From Cyathus striatus (taxonomy: Eukaryota; Basidiomycota; Agaricomycetes; Agaricales; Nidulariaceae), in assembly GCA_025738555.1 (NCBI GenBank), contig JAOVFP010000007.1:1984001-2048000 (forward strand): a stretch of 64,000 nucleotides of DNA. The letters run 5' to 3'. Below the pieces are notes generated by a model. The model was given only the letters and a program-made list of their open reading frames with translations. It was not told where the DNA came from and did no database searches. Below are positions 33,990-46,225 of this stretch, in pieces. The position numbers were made by a program, and so were the translations under genes. The first letter of the stretch is position 1; every line of letters starts with the position of its first letter.

Positions 33990-34740
33990 ATTTCAAAGCA
34001 TGACAAATGTAAGAATGTGAAAAGCATGACAAGCACTAAAGTGTGACGAACGTGACATGCGTAACACACATGAAAAGCGTGACTAACATGAAGCGCGGGA
34101 ATACATGTGACAACTGTGACGCGCGAGATGAACGTGACACACAGGAATATATGTAACAATTGTGACATGTATGACTAACATGAAGTGCGGGAATATATGT
34201 GACAACTGTGATGTGCGACACGAACATAATACGTGGAAATATATGTAACAATTGTGACGCGCGTGACTAACATGAAGCGCGGGAATACATGTGACAACTG
34301 TGACGCGCGAGATGAATGTGACACACAGGAATATATGTAACAATTGTGACGCGTATGACAAACATGAAGCGCGGGAATATATGTGACAATTGTGACATGC
34401 GAGAATGTATGTGACGAGTGTGACGCGCGAAAGAACGTGACAAATGTGACGTGCGTGAAATATGTGACGCGTGGGAAATGTGTGATGCGTGGGAAATATG
34501 CGATGCACGAGAAATGTGTGAAGCGCGGGAAATATATGAGGCGCGGGAATATGTGTGACAATCGTGACGCGTGTGACAAACATGAAGCGCGGGAATATAT
34601 GTGACAATTGTGACATGCATAAAAAGCGTGACGCGTGTGACTAATATGAAGCGCGGGAATATATGTGACTAATGTGACGTGCGGGAAATATGTGACAAGT
34701 GGGAAGATGTGTCACAATTGTGACATGTGAGGAAATGTGA
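33990..34740. repeat. GTGACA/CGCG array, right arm of element 2
   Basis: Reverse-complement counterpart of the left array but almost twice as long, with units GTGACGCGCGAGATGAACGT, GTGACACACAGGAATATATG and similar. Unequal length between the arms suggests expansion after element formation. Confidence 0.85.
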
Positions 34741-34744
34741 CAAA

Positions 34745-35990
34745 TCCATACAATAGCAATATCCAATTAGTAGTTATCATTGATTGCTTATGATTGCCTA
34801 GCCATCCATACTAATATTCAATTAGTGAAGATCAATGATTGTTTATGATTGCCTAACCATCCATACTAATATTCAATTAGTAAAAATCAATGATTGTTTA
34901 TGATTGCCTAACCATCCATACTAATATTCAATTAGTAAAAATCAATGATTGTTTATGATCACCTCACCATTCATACAATAATAATACTCAATTAGAAAAA
35001 ATCAATGATTGTTTATGATTGTCTCTCCATTCATACTAATATTCAAATAGTAAGGATTAATGATTGTTTATGATCACCTCACCATTCATACAATAATAAT
35101 ATTCAATTAGAAAAAATCAATGATTGTTTATGATTGCCTCTCCATTCATACTAATATTCAATTAGATAAATCAATGATTGTCTATGATCACCTAATACAT
35201 TCATACAATAGTAGTATTCAATTAAAAACAATCAGTGATTGTTTATGATCACCTAGCCATCCATACAATAGTAATATCCAATTAGAAACAATCAATGATT
35301 GCTTATGATCATTTAATACATTCATACAATAATTCAATTAGAACAAATCAATGATTGTCTATGATCACCTAATACAACCATACAATAGTGATATTCAATT
35401 AGAACAAATCAATGATTGTCAATGATCACCTATTACAATCATATAATAGTAATATTCAATTAGAACAAGTAAATGATTGTTTATGATCACCTAATGCAAC
35501 CATAGAATATTAATATTCAATTAGAACAGATAAATGATTGTCTATGATCATCTAATGATCACATAATACAACCATACAATAGTAAAATTCAATCAGAACA
35601 AACCAATGATTGTCTATGATCACCTTATACAACCATACAATAGTAAAATTCAATTAGAATAAATCAATGATTGTCAATGATCACCATATACAACTATACA
35701 ATAGTAAAATTCAATTAGAACAAATCAATGATTGTCAATGATCATCTAATACAACTATACAATAGTAATATTCAATTAGAAAAAATAAGGGATTGTCTAT
35801 GATCACCTAATTCAACCATATAATGGTAATATTCAATTAGAACATATAAGTGATTGCCTATGATCACCTAATACAACCATACAATAGTAAAATTCAATTA
35901 GAACAGATCAATGATTGCCTATGATCATCTAATACAACCATACAACAGTAATATTCAATTAGAACAAATCAATGATTGTTTATGATCCCA
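34745..35990 (-). repeat. Right ~60-bp repeat array of element 2
   Basis: Inverted partner of 30,965-32,205, with the same order of variant units when read from the end inward. This indicates that the arms are kept alike, or arose by inverted duplication. Confidence 0.9.
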
Positions 35991-36077
35991 ATCATAAAAT
36001 GGCATGGCTTATTCAATTGGGGCAATCATATAACACTGCTGTTATATGATCAGAATGGCTGGCACTTATATCCTGAG

Positions 36078-37029
36078 ACAGGGAACGTGGACGTGTCAAA
36101 AGTCTGACGTGGAGGTGTTCATCGCTTCTAAGTCTTCGAAGGTTGAGGTGGTTGGAAAGCAGGAGGAGAATGTGGTGGGTGAGCTTGGGATAGCGAGGTA
36201 TGGGATGTGGAAGGCTTGGTAAAAGTTCGTGTTTCCCTCTCTTATACTTCACCTCGTTAATGGAGATACTACAACAGACGACAGAGTTTCGAGATACTTT
36301 ACTTCGAATACTCAACGACCCTCGATGTTCCACACAACTACACTACTGAGTCATCACTGCACTCAACACCACCCGCTTTCTGACGACACCTCACTCTATG
36401 CCAAGGTGTGGTATTGTGCACCAACTACAACACGTGTATTTACCACTCCTACGTCAGCTCGCTCCCACTTGTGAGTCATGACATGACCCATCTACCACAT
36501 AACTGCTCTACCTTCCCACCTCATGCTCCCCCTCTACCCAACTACCCTACCAACTAATCACACCCTGGTCCCCAAAACAGCCACAACCGCACCCACAGGC
36601 TCTGATGCGCAGAGCACATGGACAACGCCAGAAGCCCGAGACACTCGATGTATTCCCTCCAACATGCCTCAAACATTGATGGTCCACAAGGGGTGTACGA
36701 GGACATCAGCAGCGCTCTCAGGCACGTAGATATAATGCTGCCGGTCTCACACCCACCGCCCTGAAGTTGGCCATTGGTGTCTACAGCTAATCCTCCTCCG
36801 GCTCCTACACATGTCGCAATACATGTTGTACCTCCTCAATCATCAACTTCTCAATCCGGCCTTTTTAGTATGCCCCTTCTCTTCTTTATCTTCCCCTGCT
36901 AAACTCTCCCGCCTCCCCACTATCCCCTGTGCAGATGGACAGCCCCCCATGTCGAAGTATGTTTTTCTTCCCAGTTTCTCATATCTCTGACATGGCACAA
37001 TGAATTGGAAAACTGATGTGGTTCTATTA
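36078..37029. other. Outer-insertion DNA, no gene resolved
   Basis: Part of the composite insertion between the two KDZ-like elements. Pro/Thr-rich plus-strand frames (36,229-36,729) may be exons of the protein fragment that follows but are not recognisable. Confidence 0.3.
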
Positions 37030-37600
37030 TATCCAGTTATCTGACCGAGTTCACCAAAGGAATCACGAGTGAGGTCAGGATACTGCTCACTGAAGTAGGA
37101 AGGCTAAGAGAAGAGAGACAGAAGTTGGGCATGTACGTTTTCTCCAGTATGTTCTACCTTAATCTTCCTAACTCATTCTTATCTTTCATTACAGGGAAGT
37201 TGCATGGCTTTTAAGTCTAAACTTTGCAGAATACTTTGACGATGTTCCTCGAGCTTGGTCGCTCAAGGTATTCTCTTTCCCCTTCCTCTTCTTGCACTCA
37301 CACTCTTCTTAGGGCCGTGAACCACTAGCTAACATAATCCTATCAGCTGTCGAATCCCCACCAGCACACTCTTCTTAGGGCCGTGAACCACTAGCTAACA
37401 TAGTCCCATCACCTGTCGAATCCCCACCAGCTCCGCCAGTCATCGAAGAAACGCCTGTTCAAACCCACCCAAGATGGCGAGATGTGATCAAAACAGAGAA
37501 ACGACACAAGATCACAGCTCCCCCTGCCCCAATGCCTGAGCCCCCGAGAATAGAGATGTCTGGTTGGGCCCCTTGGAGACGTACGTCCCTTCCTCCCTTC
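37030..37600 (+). pseudogene. Exons of an unnamed fungal repeat-associated protein
   Basis: Plus-strand exons read YLTEFTKGITSEVR...GRLREERQKLG (about 37,034-37,131), then after an intron EVAWLLSLNFAEYFDDVP (about 37,195-37,270), then after another intron PPRWRDVI-like THPRWRDVIKTEKRHKI, APPAPMPEPPRIEM and SGWAPWRR (37,432-37,580). Intron borders look canonical (GTACGT...TTACAG). The modular coiled-coil plus proline-rich WRDVIK/GWAPWR pattern looks familiar from Agaricomycete hypothetical proteins, but I know no function. A ~62-bp tandem duplication (about 37,304-37,430) repeats an intron end and exon start and brings in an in-frame stop, so this copy is probably broken. Confidence 0.4.
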
Positions 37601-38119
37601 CCTCCTTTCCATCTTGTTTTCCCTGTGCTTTCTCCCTTTTAGTTGCTGTGTTTTTCCGTGGTGTATGTAAAGCAGATGTGATGCTAATGCATTTGGTGTC
37701 TACAGCTAGCCCTTCTATGGCTCCTACTCCAGTAATAGCATCCGTTGGAGCTCCTCAATCTCCAACTCCTCGATCAGGCCCCTCTGGTACATCCCTTCTT
37801 TTCTTTCTGTCCCCCCTGCCAAACTCTCTCACTTCCCCACCTTCACCGTGCCACAGCCCCCTCCCTTTACGATGAAATGACCTGAAAGACCAACAGACAG
37901 CCCTACGTTCCCCTTTCCCCGGACTTGGAGAATATGCGAAGTTTACTATGCTGTTCCCACCACAGATGACATCAGTACACCTGGACGTGTTGCAGGTCTC
38001 ATTCCCACCCATTACTTGGTAGCTATTCATGGTGGGTTACTGCCACATCGAGGCATGTCAGCTAATTTGATCATATAATGGCAGAGTTATATGATTGTAC
38101 AATCATATAAGCCATGTGT

Positions 38120-39345
38120 TATATGATTGTCTTTTATTGTATGTGTCCTATTAATATAACTTACTTCAGACAATCATAAACAATCATTGATTCATTCTAT
38201 TTGAATAGTACTACTAACAATACTATAGGCAGTCATAAACAATCATTTATTCATTCTATTTGAATAGTACTACTAATAATACTATAGGCAATCATAAACA
38301 ATCATTTATTTGTTCTATTTGAATAGTACTACTAACAATACTATAGGCAATCCTAAACATTCATTTATTCACTCTATTTGAATAGTACTACTAACAATAC
38401 TATAGGCAATCATAAACAATCATTTATTTGTTCTATTTGGATAGTACTACTAATAATACTGTAGGCAATCATAAACAATCATTTATTCATTCTATTTGAA
38501 TAGTACTACTAACAATACTGTAGGCAATCATAAACAATCATTTATTCATTCTATTTGAATAGTACTACTAACAATACCATAGGCAATCATAAACAATCAT
38601 TTATTCATTCTATTTGAATAGTACTACTAACAATACCATAGGCAATCATAAACAATCATTTATTCATTCTATTTGAATAGTACTACTAATAATACTATAG
38701 GCAATCATAAACAATCATTTATTCATTCTATTTGAATAGTACTACTAACAATACTGTAGGCAATCATAAACAATCATTTATTCATTCTATTTGAATAGTA
38801 CTACTAACAATACCGTAGGCAATCATAAACAATCATTTATTCATTCTATTTTAGTAGTACTACTAACAATACTATAGGCAATCATAAACAATCATTCATT
38901 CATTCCATTTGATTTGAATAGTACTACTAACAATACTATAGGCAATCATAAACAATCATTTATTTGTTCTATTTGAATAGTACTACTAACAATACTATAG
39001 GCAATCATAAACATTCATTTATTCACTCTATTTGAATAGTACTACTAACAATACTATAGACAATCATAAACAATCATTTATTTGTTCTATTTGGATAGTA
39101 CTACTAATAATACTATAGGCAATCATAAACAATCATTTATTTGTTCTATTTGGATAGTACTACTAATAATACTATAGGCAATCATAAACAATCATTCATT
39201 CATTCCATTTGATTAGAACTACTACCAATACTATAGGCAACAATAAACAATCATTTATTTATTCTATTTTAGTAGTACTACTAACAATACTACAGACAAT
39301 CATAAAAAATTATTTATTGGTTCTAGTTCAATAGTGCTATTGTAT
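38120..39345 (+). repeat. Left 59-bp subterminal array of the KDZ transposon
   Basis: About 20 tandem units of 59 bp: GGCAATCATAAACAATCATT, TATTCATTCTATTTGAATAG, TACTACTAACAATACTATA. The right array (about 55,480-56,450) is the inverted counterpart. The core GCAATCATAAACAATCATT is shared with the ~60-bp arrays of the two smaller elements. These are probably transposase binding sites, by analogy with subterminal repeats of other DNA transposons. Confidence 0.93.
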
Positions 39346-39449
39346 GAATATTATAAATGATTAAAAATACTTAGTGGTAATTAAATACTATAAACTGTAT
39401 TAGATTGTCTGGTGAGGTTATTTAAAACTATTTATTTATTTATGTAGAT

Positions 39450-40046
39450 TGTTATGATCTGAGCTGGTCTCATGATATCTTGATAATGTGATGAATTAAT
39501 CATGTGAGTTGTCACTACACATATAACTCATATGATGAAGTTGAAGTTTAAACAGTTGTACTTGTTGTACACACTAATGGACTTGCAGCATTCTCACAGT
39601 AATACTTGAGAAGTGAATGGAAGTTGAGGGTAATGAGAGCAGAGAGAGGCAATAGAGAGGCTACCAGCTATATTGGATGATAGCTAAACTAAGATCAAGC
39701 TGAGGAAGCTTGATCAAAATACATGAGCTATTTATACAAAAGAAGCATGGTCCATTCATGGAATAGTATGCTACTATAAATAAATAAAGTCCATGACTTA
39801 CTATGACTCAGCAGAGGTCTAAGAATAGGTGAAACATGTACATAAGTAGATGAAACATATCAGTAAGCAAAGTCTGTGCCTGTAGTATGACAAACCAGGG
39901 AGGCAAGGAATAAGGGGCTAGGAGTGAGGGGTGATGGAGGTGAAACATGTATCAGTATTATAAGTAGGAGGGGATGAGTAAGACAGTAGCTACAGTCACA
40001 TTAAAAGAATGGGGTCTGGCAAGGTTGAAATGGAAAAAGTGTAACA
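39450..40046 (+). mobile_element. Solo LTR, family 1, copy 2 (inside the KDZ transposon)
   Basis: 597 bp, bounded by TGTTATGATCTGAGCTGG and AAAAAGTGTAACA. Flanking 5-mers TAGAT and TAAAT match at four of five positions. Homologous to the copy at 4,811-5,423 in the other orientation. It lies between the left array and the transposase 3' end and marks a retroelement insertion after the KDZ element formed. Confidence 0.78.
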
Positions 40047-40132
40047 TAAATGTACACATTAATGCTACATTACTAATTAAATATTATAACTATTAATAAA
40101 TTGTGGTTTTTGAAATATAGATGACTTACTTT

Positions 40133-43100
40133 TCATACCCATAAGTCTTCAGTATCTTTCCAGTCATCATCATAATTTCTATCTTCACTATCTTCACTAT
40201 CTTCACTATCTTCACTATCTTCATCATCTTCACTGTCTTCACCATCTTCACTGCATTCACTATATTCACTCTCACCAACTTCACTATCTTTACCATCTTC
40301 ATTATTATTATCATCACTCTTCCCCAATACTCTTGTTGAAGATTTTGAATTTGACTTAGTGTATTTGTCTGCCCAAACAGGGGTGTATCCATCTTTTTGA
40401 AGGGTGGGTAACCATCTTTCAGCACATCTTTGAGCCAGTCTTTTACAAATAGAAGCTTGTTTAAGTGCATAGGTCATGACTCCCTGCTTAATATCTGGTT
40501 CTGTACCACTTTGATAGTTTCATATATCAGTTATGCCTCTCCACCACATTTCTTTCCATTCATAATATGCAATAACTCGCCGCATTTCCTCCTTTAGAAT
40601 AAGTACTTCCTCTCGCCATCTGTCTTTTCGTGCATGAGCTTTTGCCCATTCTAGCTTTAGGCTATTATTTTCTTCATTATCTCCTGATGCATTACGAGAT
40701 ACCAGCCAAATCCATGGTATCTCAAATCTTCCACTACTTGATGGATCATCTGGATCTTTTCCAGGTCCTTGGATATCCTCATTTCTCAGTTCAAGTAAAT
40801 ATGACTGCCAATTTCCATTTGGGTCCAGTGCAGCTACTGCTGTATGTGCTCTGCGGTAGCAATCAACATGGAGCTGTGTCTTGTCTTTAAATCTATTAAT
40901 TGAATCTCTAATACGAGTGTTTGGTTTATTTCCTGTGCCAGATGTATTTATTAACTTAAATTGCTTTAATGTTGAAATCATTCGAAGATGTCGTCGAATG
41001 TGAGCCAATGCATCATTTGCTTGTGCAATGCGAAGTTTTAATTCTGATTGTGCTGCTTTTTCAATTGTTGTAGCAGTTCGTAACTGTACCGGAAGTGCAG
41101 AAGGAAGGTATAAAGAAGCCATCTCAATATTCACTAGCATATTATTAGTATTTGACTCCAAGTTGATATTTTTTACTTCAGGCATATATGTTAACTGGAC
41201 TTCTTGCCATTTAGAGATCTTGGCAGCAAGAGCAATTCGTTTATCATATAGATCTGCAAGATCTTCTGATATCACTGTATTTCCTAGCTTTAAAACCTCA
41301 ATCTTGAGTAAATGTCTATGACAGTATGAGATATTTATATTTGTAACATTTTAAGACTTACTGTTGTTCTTCAAGCTCAAACCCTTGCATTAAAAATTTA
41401 GTTAATGTCAAGTTATTTTTGGAACCAAATCCTATTCCAGTATTTGATACTTCTTCACGAGTTAGTTCTAGTCTAACATCTTGCAAAGTAGTAGCTAACT
41501 CATTGTTAGCTTGATCATAAAATATTAGAATTTACTCACTGCATTCTGGATCATCATATGGGTTTGGCTTAGTATGATCCATGTTCCATGCTATAACTTG
41601 TGCTTCCCATTTTGCAGTTATAGAAGCATCAAATGTAGCATTAAATTTATCAAATATTTCTTCATGCTTTTTACTCATTATAACAGCTTCTTTATATCGC
41701 TTAATAAAATGTTTATCTATTATAATCAACTCAGTTATATATCACAACATAAAAGCAAATATACTAACAAAATCCAATACGCTTTTGAAAATTCCATGCA
41801 TTCCATTGGTCATTTAAGACTTCATGACGGGCTGCAGGTCCCATTTCACGTGTACTTGGGCGCAGATGATTGCTAGTAGACCATGTTGTTTCAACTTCCT
41901 CTCCACAAGTTCGGCCAGCTCCTGGCAGATATGCTAAAGCAAAATTGCTCCTACATGAGCTTCCATGGCCATTGATATGCCAAGAAGGAACTGCAACATC
42001 AATATGCATTTCAGGGGGAACTTTCATATGCTCAGGATAAGTTTCTATTCGGTGCTTTAAGTTTTTCGACCACTGGCATCCAATATCATAAGTGATCACA
42101 ATCCAAGAGAGTGATACCCCTAAAAGTGTAGACAGTATGATAAAATCAATATTACAGTACCTATTAAAGGCATATCATCAATCAATAGTAAATGTAATCA
42201 ATTTTAACTTGCCTTTCCCCTTTTTGTAAATCACCTGCACCATTGCGGCGAATTAGAGTATGCCTGGAACATATTACAAGTGCTGTTCCAGTCACTGAAT
42301 GACCTGGAGCTGAATGTATACCAGCTTGAAGAATTGCATCATGCTGTGAATCACATGTATTAACCTACAAGATTTATTAGAAAAAGCATAAAGAATATAT
42401 GATATGCTATACCTCAGAAGTTTCAATGTAGCTTTTAAGATGTTTTTGATAACTTTGTTCTTCAACAAAAGATCCCCAACCAGGCATGAGCTCTATGTCT
42501 TGAATACCACGTTCCTTGCAGCTCAATTTGAAGTTGGCATCAACAGCCAAGTACATTATATACAAAAATCTTATCTGCATGTTACTAATTGCTATAAGTA
42601 ATTAAAAATCACATACTTCAATGTTTCTGATTTTTCCCAGTCTTCAGGCAGATTTTTATCTGGATGAGGGCATGCTGGGCATTCAACTGACAGTTCTCCT
42701 TTCTTTGTTCCCTTTATTCCTTCTGTATGTTGACCTCTACCACCATGTTTACACATGAATAATATTCTCCAAATTCGCATAACATGTCTAAACTCATTAT
42801 AACGGTTCTAAAACATTTTAATTTATTAGTATTTGTATTTTGTTACAATTAATATTCACCTTTTCATCTTCCAATTTGCACTTGTCAGTTTTGTTACAAA
42901 GAGTATGATACCAGTCATAAAGAGTTGTTTTTGCTTGCAGTGTAAGTTCATGAAATGTATCAAGACATTCAAAAGTGAATACAGTTTGGGGTCGAACAAA
43001 GCTAGCTGGAAACCAACCAGCTCGCAATAGTTGAGTATATCGGGAATTGCTCTGCAATCACAGTAGATGACTGAAACATAATGAACTCCAGTAACATCAA

Positions 43101-44055
43101 CAACCACAAATTCAAAAGTGCCACTAGATGGGCTGGAACAATGTGCACCCCCATGCCCAAGCTGAATACATAATCCAAGATTCTTAAGGTTATCTTTCTC
43201 AAAGAAAAATCCATTCCATCTCTAAATAATCATAAATTGTAATTGATATATGTTAATGAAATTATTATCTTACCTCTATTCGATGGAGTGGTAAATATTT
43301 GTGTCCCTTTATGACACATTTTCTACATTGCAATAGACAACCATGAAAGCAATCTTTACATTTATAATAACCATTTTCTTTTTTGCACTCTGAGCATTTA
43401 TCTTCATTTGTATAGTCACCCTTTCCATCATGTCGAAGGAGTTCATCAAGAAACTCATCTTGATAATTTAGCCATTCATTCAGTTTTGCCTATGTAAATA
43501 TTATCAATTAGAATCAGTTATTATAAATGTAAAAATAACATTCTAACCGATGTTTTATGGTTACGCTTTTTTGATTTCAAGGGATCAGTAGGTTGCTCAA
43601 TTGAAATAGATTCTTCAAGATCATATTGTGGTATTTCATTTGGTTGAGATAGATGCTCTGTATCTTGTATTATTATATCTTCATTTATAGCATGATCAAC
43701 ATTTCTATCTCTCTGTGACTCCTTCTTTATTATTGTCTTGCCTTTGCTCTTCACAACTGTTAATGATGTGATACGTGAAGTTCCACTAGTAGAGCTAGAT
43801 CCTCGTTTATGAAACTCCTTCTGTAAATTTGTCTTGCCTTTGCTCTTCACAACTGTTAGTGATGTAACATGTGAAGTACCACTAGCTGAACCAGAGTCTT
43901 GATTTTGTTGTACTAATGATTCAGATTGAACAGCAGGACGAAATTGTGCAGGGACGAAATTGAGCAGTGGTGCTTGATGACCTTGTAGCTGATAAGCGTC
44001 GTGAACGCTTTGAGTTAGTTTTTGATGTAGGGGAACCAAGTCTCTTTGGAGCCAT
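40133..44055 (-). pseudogene. KDZ transposase with CxC2-like cysteine cluster, mutated
   Basis: About ten exons by eye: 44,055-43,548; 43,489-43,274; 43,221-42,860; 42,807-42,617; ~42,584-42,413; 42,364-42,213; 42,160-41,769; 41,729-41,540; 41,509-41,362; 41,315-40,133, roughly 1,170 residues. It starts MAPKRLGSPTSK and has a basic, Ser-rich N-terminus. The cysteine cluster CSECKKENGYYKCKDC...CRKC is followed by LPLHRIERWNGFFFEK, FVVVDVTGVHYV and LLRAGWFPASFVRPQ. The core has CPACPHPDKNLPEDWE, LAVDANFKL, GDLQKGER, YDIGCQW and GAGRTCGE, with the likely catalytic acids in VDANF, YDIG and GE. The C-terminus is helical (EWAKAHARKDRWREEV) and ends in an acidic Ser/Glu/Asp tail. Damage: a frame change in exon 1, a 1-2 nt frameshift near 43,054, and TGA at 40,520. 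One intron uses a GC donor (42,212), and the ~32-nt intron near 42,600 is suspiciously short. Confidence 0.88.
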
Positions 44056-44159
44056 GTTGGCAGTTTCTTTGCTAGTGCTGCAATGAAGTTGTGTGGACAA
44101 GGATTCTAAATGAACTTCATACTCATTCTTACATTTAAAGTACTGTGTGATGCACTTAA

Positions 44160-44520
44160 TCACGGTACATTGATGTTGTCAATGATCAGAATTGAAGTAC
44201 TATGCATGTCTGACATGTGGCAGCTTACTATATCAGTAATAATCGATCACAATGTGATAAAATTGAAGTATTACACATGTCTGACATGTGTATCAATAAT
44301 AATCAATCACAATGCGATAGAATTGAAGGTCTGACATGTGTATCAATAATAATCAATCACAACATGATGGAATTAAAGTCTGACATGTATATAAATAATA
44401 ATCGATTACAATGCAATAGAATTGAAGTAGTACACATGTCCGACATGCGGGAGCTTACTGTACCATTAATAATCGATCTCTACACAATAGAATTGAAGTA
44501 GTATGCGGCCACTTACTGTA
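44160..44520. promoter_or_regulatory. Repeat cluster upstream of the KDZ transposase
   Basis: About five imperfect units combine TCTGACATGTG with AATAATCRATCACAATG and ATAGAATTGAAGTA. The cluster begins about 100 bp upstream of the transposase ATG. The position and repetition of short dyad-like words (CAATGTGAT, CATGTCTGACATG) suggest protein binding, possibly self-regulation by the transposase. A regulatory role is inferred from position only. Confidence 0.5.
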
Positions 44521-46225
44521 TTCATAATAATAGCTCTCAGATGATCATGCGATTTGATATTGACCAATAGAAGTAAATGTGTGTGTATTCCACCTGTCAT
44601 GTCAGCCAAGAATGTTCTCATCGCTTATTTGTGAGACTGCGAGCAAATAACCATTCACTCCCTCCTATGTTACAACCCCCTCCTTTGTACGCAATGTCAC
44701 TACCCATACCCATAGGATTCAATGGCTGTTAGGAAGAAGGTGAGCATGCAGTCGCATCTGATGACCATGTACCCACCCTTACGAATCGTTAAAGTTCATG
44801 AAGTCCCAGAATCCGAGACTCCTACTCTCGGGTTAAGCCAGCAGCAGCAGCAGAAACCATGCGCATATTCACAACAGCACGAGTGAAAGAAGCCTTGGAT
44901 TCAAGTAACAAGGGATTCAGCTGCTCGTGGTAGTGTCAGCGGGGTGTTGGCGAATATTGGAAAGATGGTGGGTGGGACACCAAATGAAACAATCTTATAT
45001 TTGCCCTCTACTTTTCTTCCTATGTATGAGCTGATGAATGTTCTAATTCACACCCCACAGCTCGACAGCCCAAGCTCCCATTTCGCTAGGATGCTTTGAA
45101 ATGCAAGTGTCTCGCAGGTAATTTCATCGGTTTCATTATTGCTGACTGGTTTCACTAATGGTATCATTCTTGCAGTCTATGTATGCCATATCATTTAACA
45201 GGGTTACAATCAACGTTGTAGCCCATACATCTGTGACAGGCGATCCAGCCTCAATCATTTAAGTAGTTTTTACTATATTGCAAGTGTTATTCTTTTCTTA
45301 TTGTTTTATTCAGCCCCACAGTGCTGCATGCGCAACGTTATAGTAAGTCCTACGTTGATAGCGAGTTAGAGCATTGTGAATTTACTGATCACTCATCTGG
45401 CAGGCTTTCAGTTTGATCTTTCAGGAGTCATGGGAGGAGTCGTTATTATTTTATTCATGTACCATGACTTTGTATCTCAGAACCCTTCAAGCATATATAA
45501 AACACTCAACATCTCCCACTACGAATTAATGTAGTAATTATGTTCTTGAATATACCCTTCCCCCTCATCCCACTCCCTACTCCACTCTTCGTAACACTTA
45601 AAGGCATCTGCTGGTGGCACTTCGGACATCGATTCGCAAGCGGACCCTTAGCCCAGTCAACAAGCATTCCGATGAGAACGTGTGAAATCCGACTAGATCG
45701 TACATTCCACAGGAGTCAGCTCATTCTCAATTGATATCAGCAATGCTCGATAAAGATCTGGTTTCTCAGCAGTTAATCAAGGGTGCCATCTGAGCCCAAA
45801 GTAACGGAATCAAGGGATATATGAAATCAAACCTTTTCAGTATGCTCGGCCGCCTGCTTTGATGGAGAAAACAATGACTTGTACTGTTGGGGCGAGACCA
45901 CAACTTTAAGCACAACAGGTTCTGCAGTGGCATCGGTAGAACGATCTTGATCGTCGTTAACGTCTAAGTACGACAGAGCCGCTAACACGTCAGCATCAGG
46001 ATTCTCACCTACCCCTACATCGATCGATATTCTAGCCTCTGTATTGAATTGAGCATGTAGATTGTGTCGTCTTCAAATTTGACAATATCTCATTTACTCC
46101 AGAGTTTTAGACTGGCACACATTCTAGTCTCTGTATTGTATTTGACATATAGATAGTATCTTCGAATTTGACAGTGTCTCATTCACTCCAGAATTTTCGA
46201 TTGACACATAGGTCAGCCCAGAGTG
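44521..46225. other. Unresolved region, possibly a decayed gene
   Basis: A 54-codon frame starts at 44,722 (MAVRKKVSMQSHLM, then a Gln run LSQQQQQ, stop at 44,884). Canonical-looking intron ends follow (TTCTTGCAG, CATCTGGCAG), but I could not build a continuous reading frame or recognise a family. From 46,060 to 46,220 an imperfect direct repeat of TGACA(A/G)T(A/G)TCTCATT(T/C)ACTCCAGA occurs. Confidence 0.3.

Larger units (their letters stand above)
30877..36077. mobile_element. KDZ-like non-autonomous element 2 (5.2 kb)
   Basis: The element (30,884-36,070) is flanked by TCCTGAG on both sides. Its ends, GAGGGGTGCCAGCC and GGCTGGCACTTATA, match element 1. Left (30,965-32,205) and right (34,745-35,990) arrays of the ~60-bp repeat are inverted copies of each other, and inside them lie inverted GTCACA/CGCG arrays (32,210-32,620 and 33,990-34,740). 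The centre is homologous to element 1 in reverse orientation. The arms could form a stem of well over 1 kb. No transposase is present. Confidence 0.87.

Noticed and set aside
42022..42046. TCGE instead of TDGE near the KDZ catalytic Glu read as a mutation
   Set aside because: The Glu is present, and I recall both TCGE and TDGE forms among KDZ proteins, so the variant alone is not evidence of damage.
43021..43060. Splice acceptor TTGCAG near 43,052 as an explanation of the frame change
   Set aside because: No donor at a suitable distance would keep the conserved Cys-rich VIYCDC words, so a frameshift is more likely.
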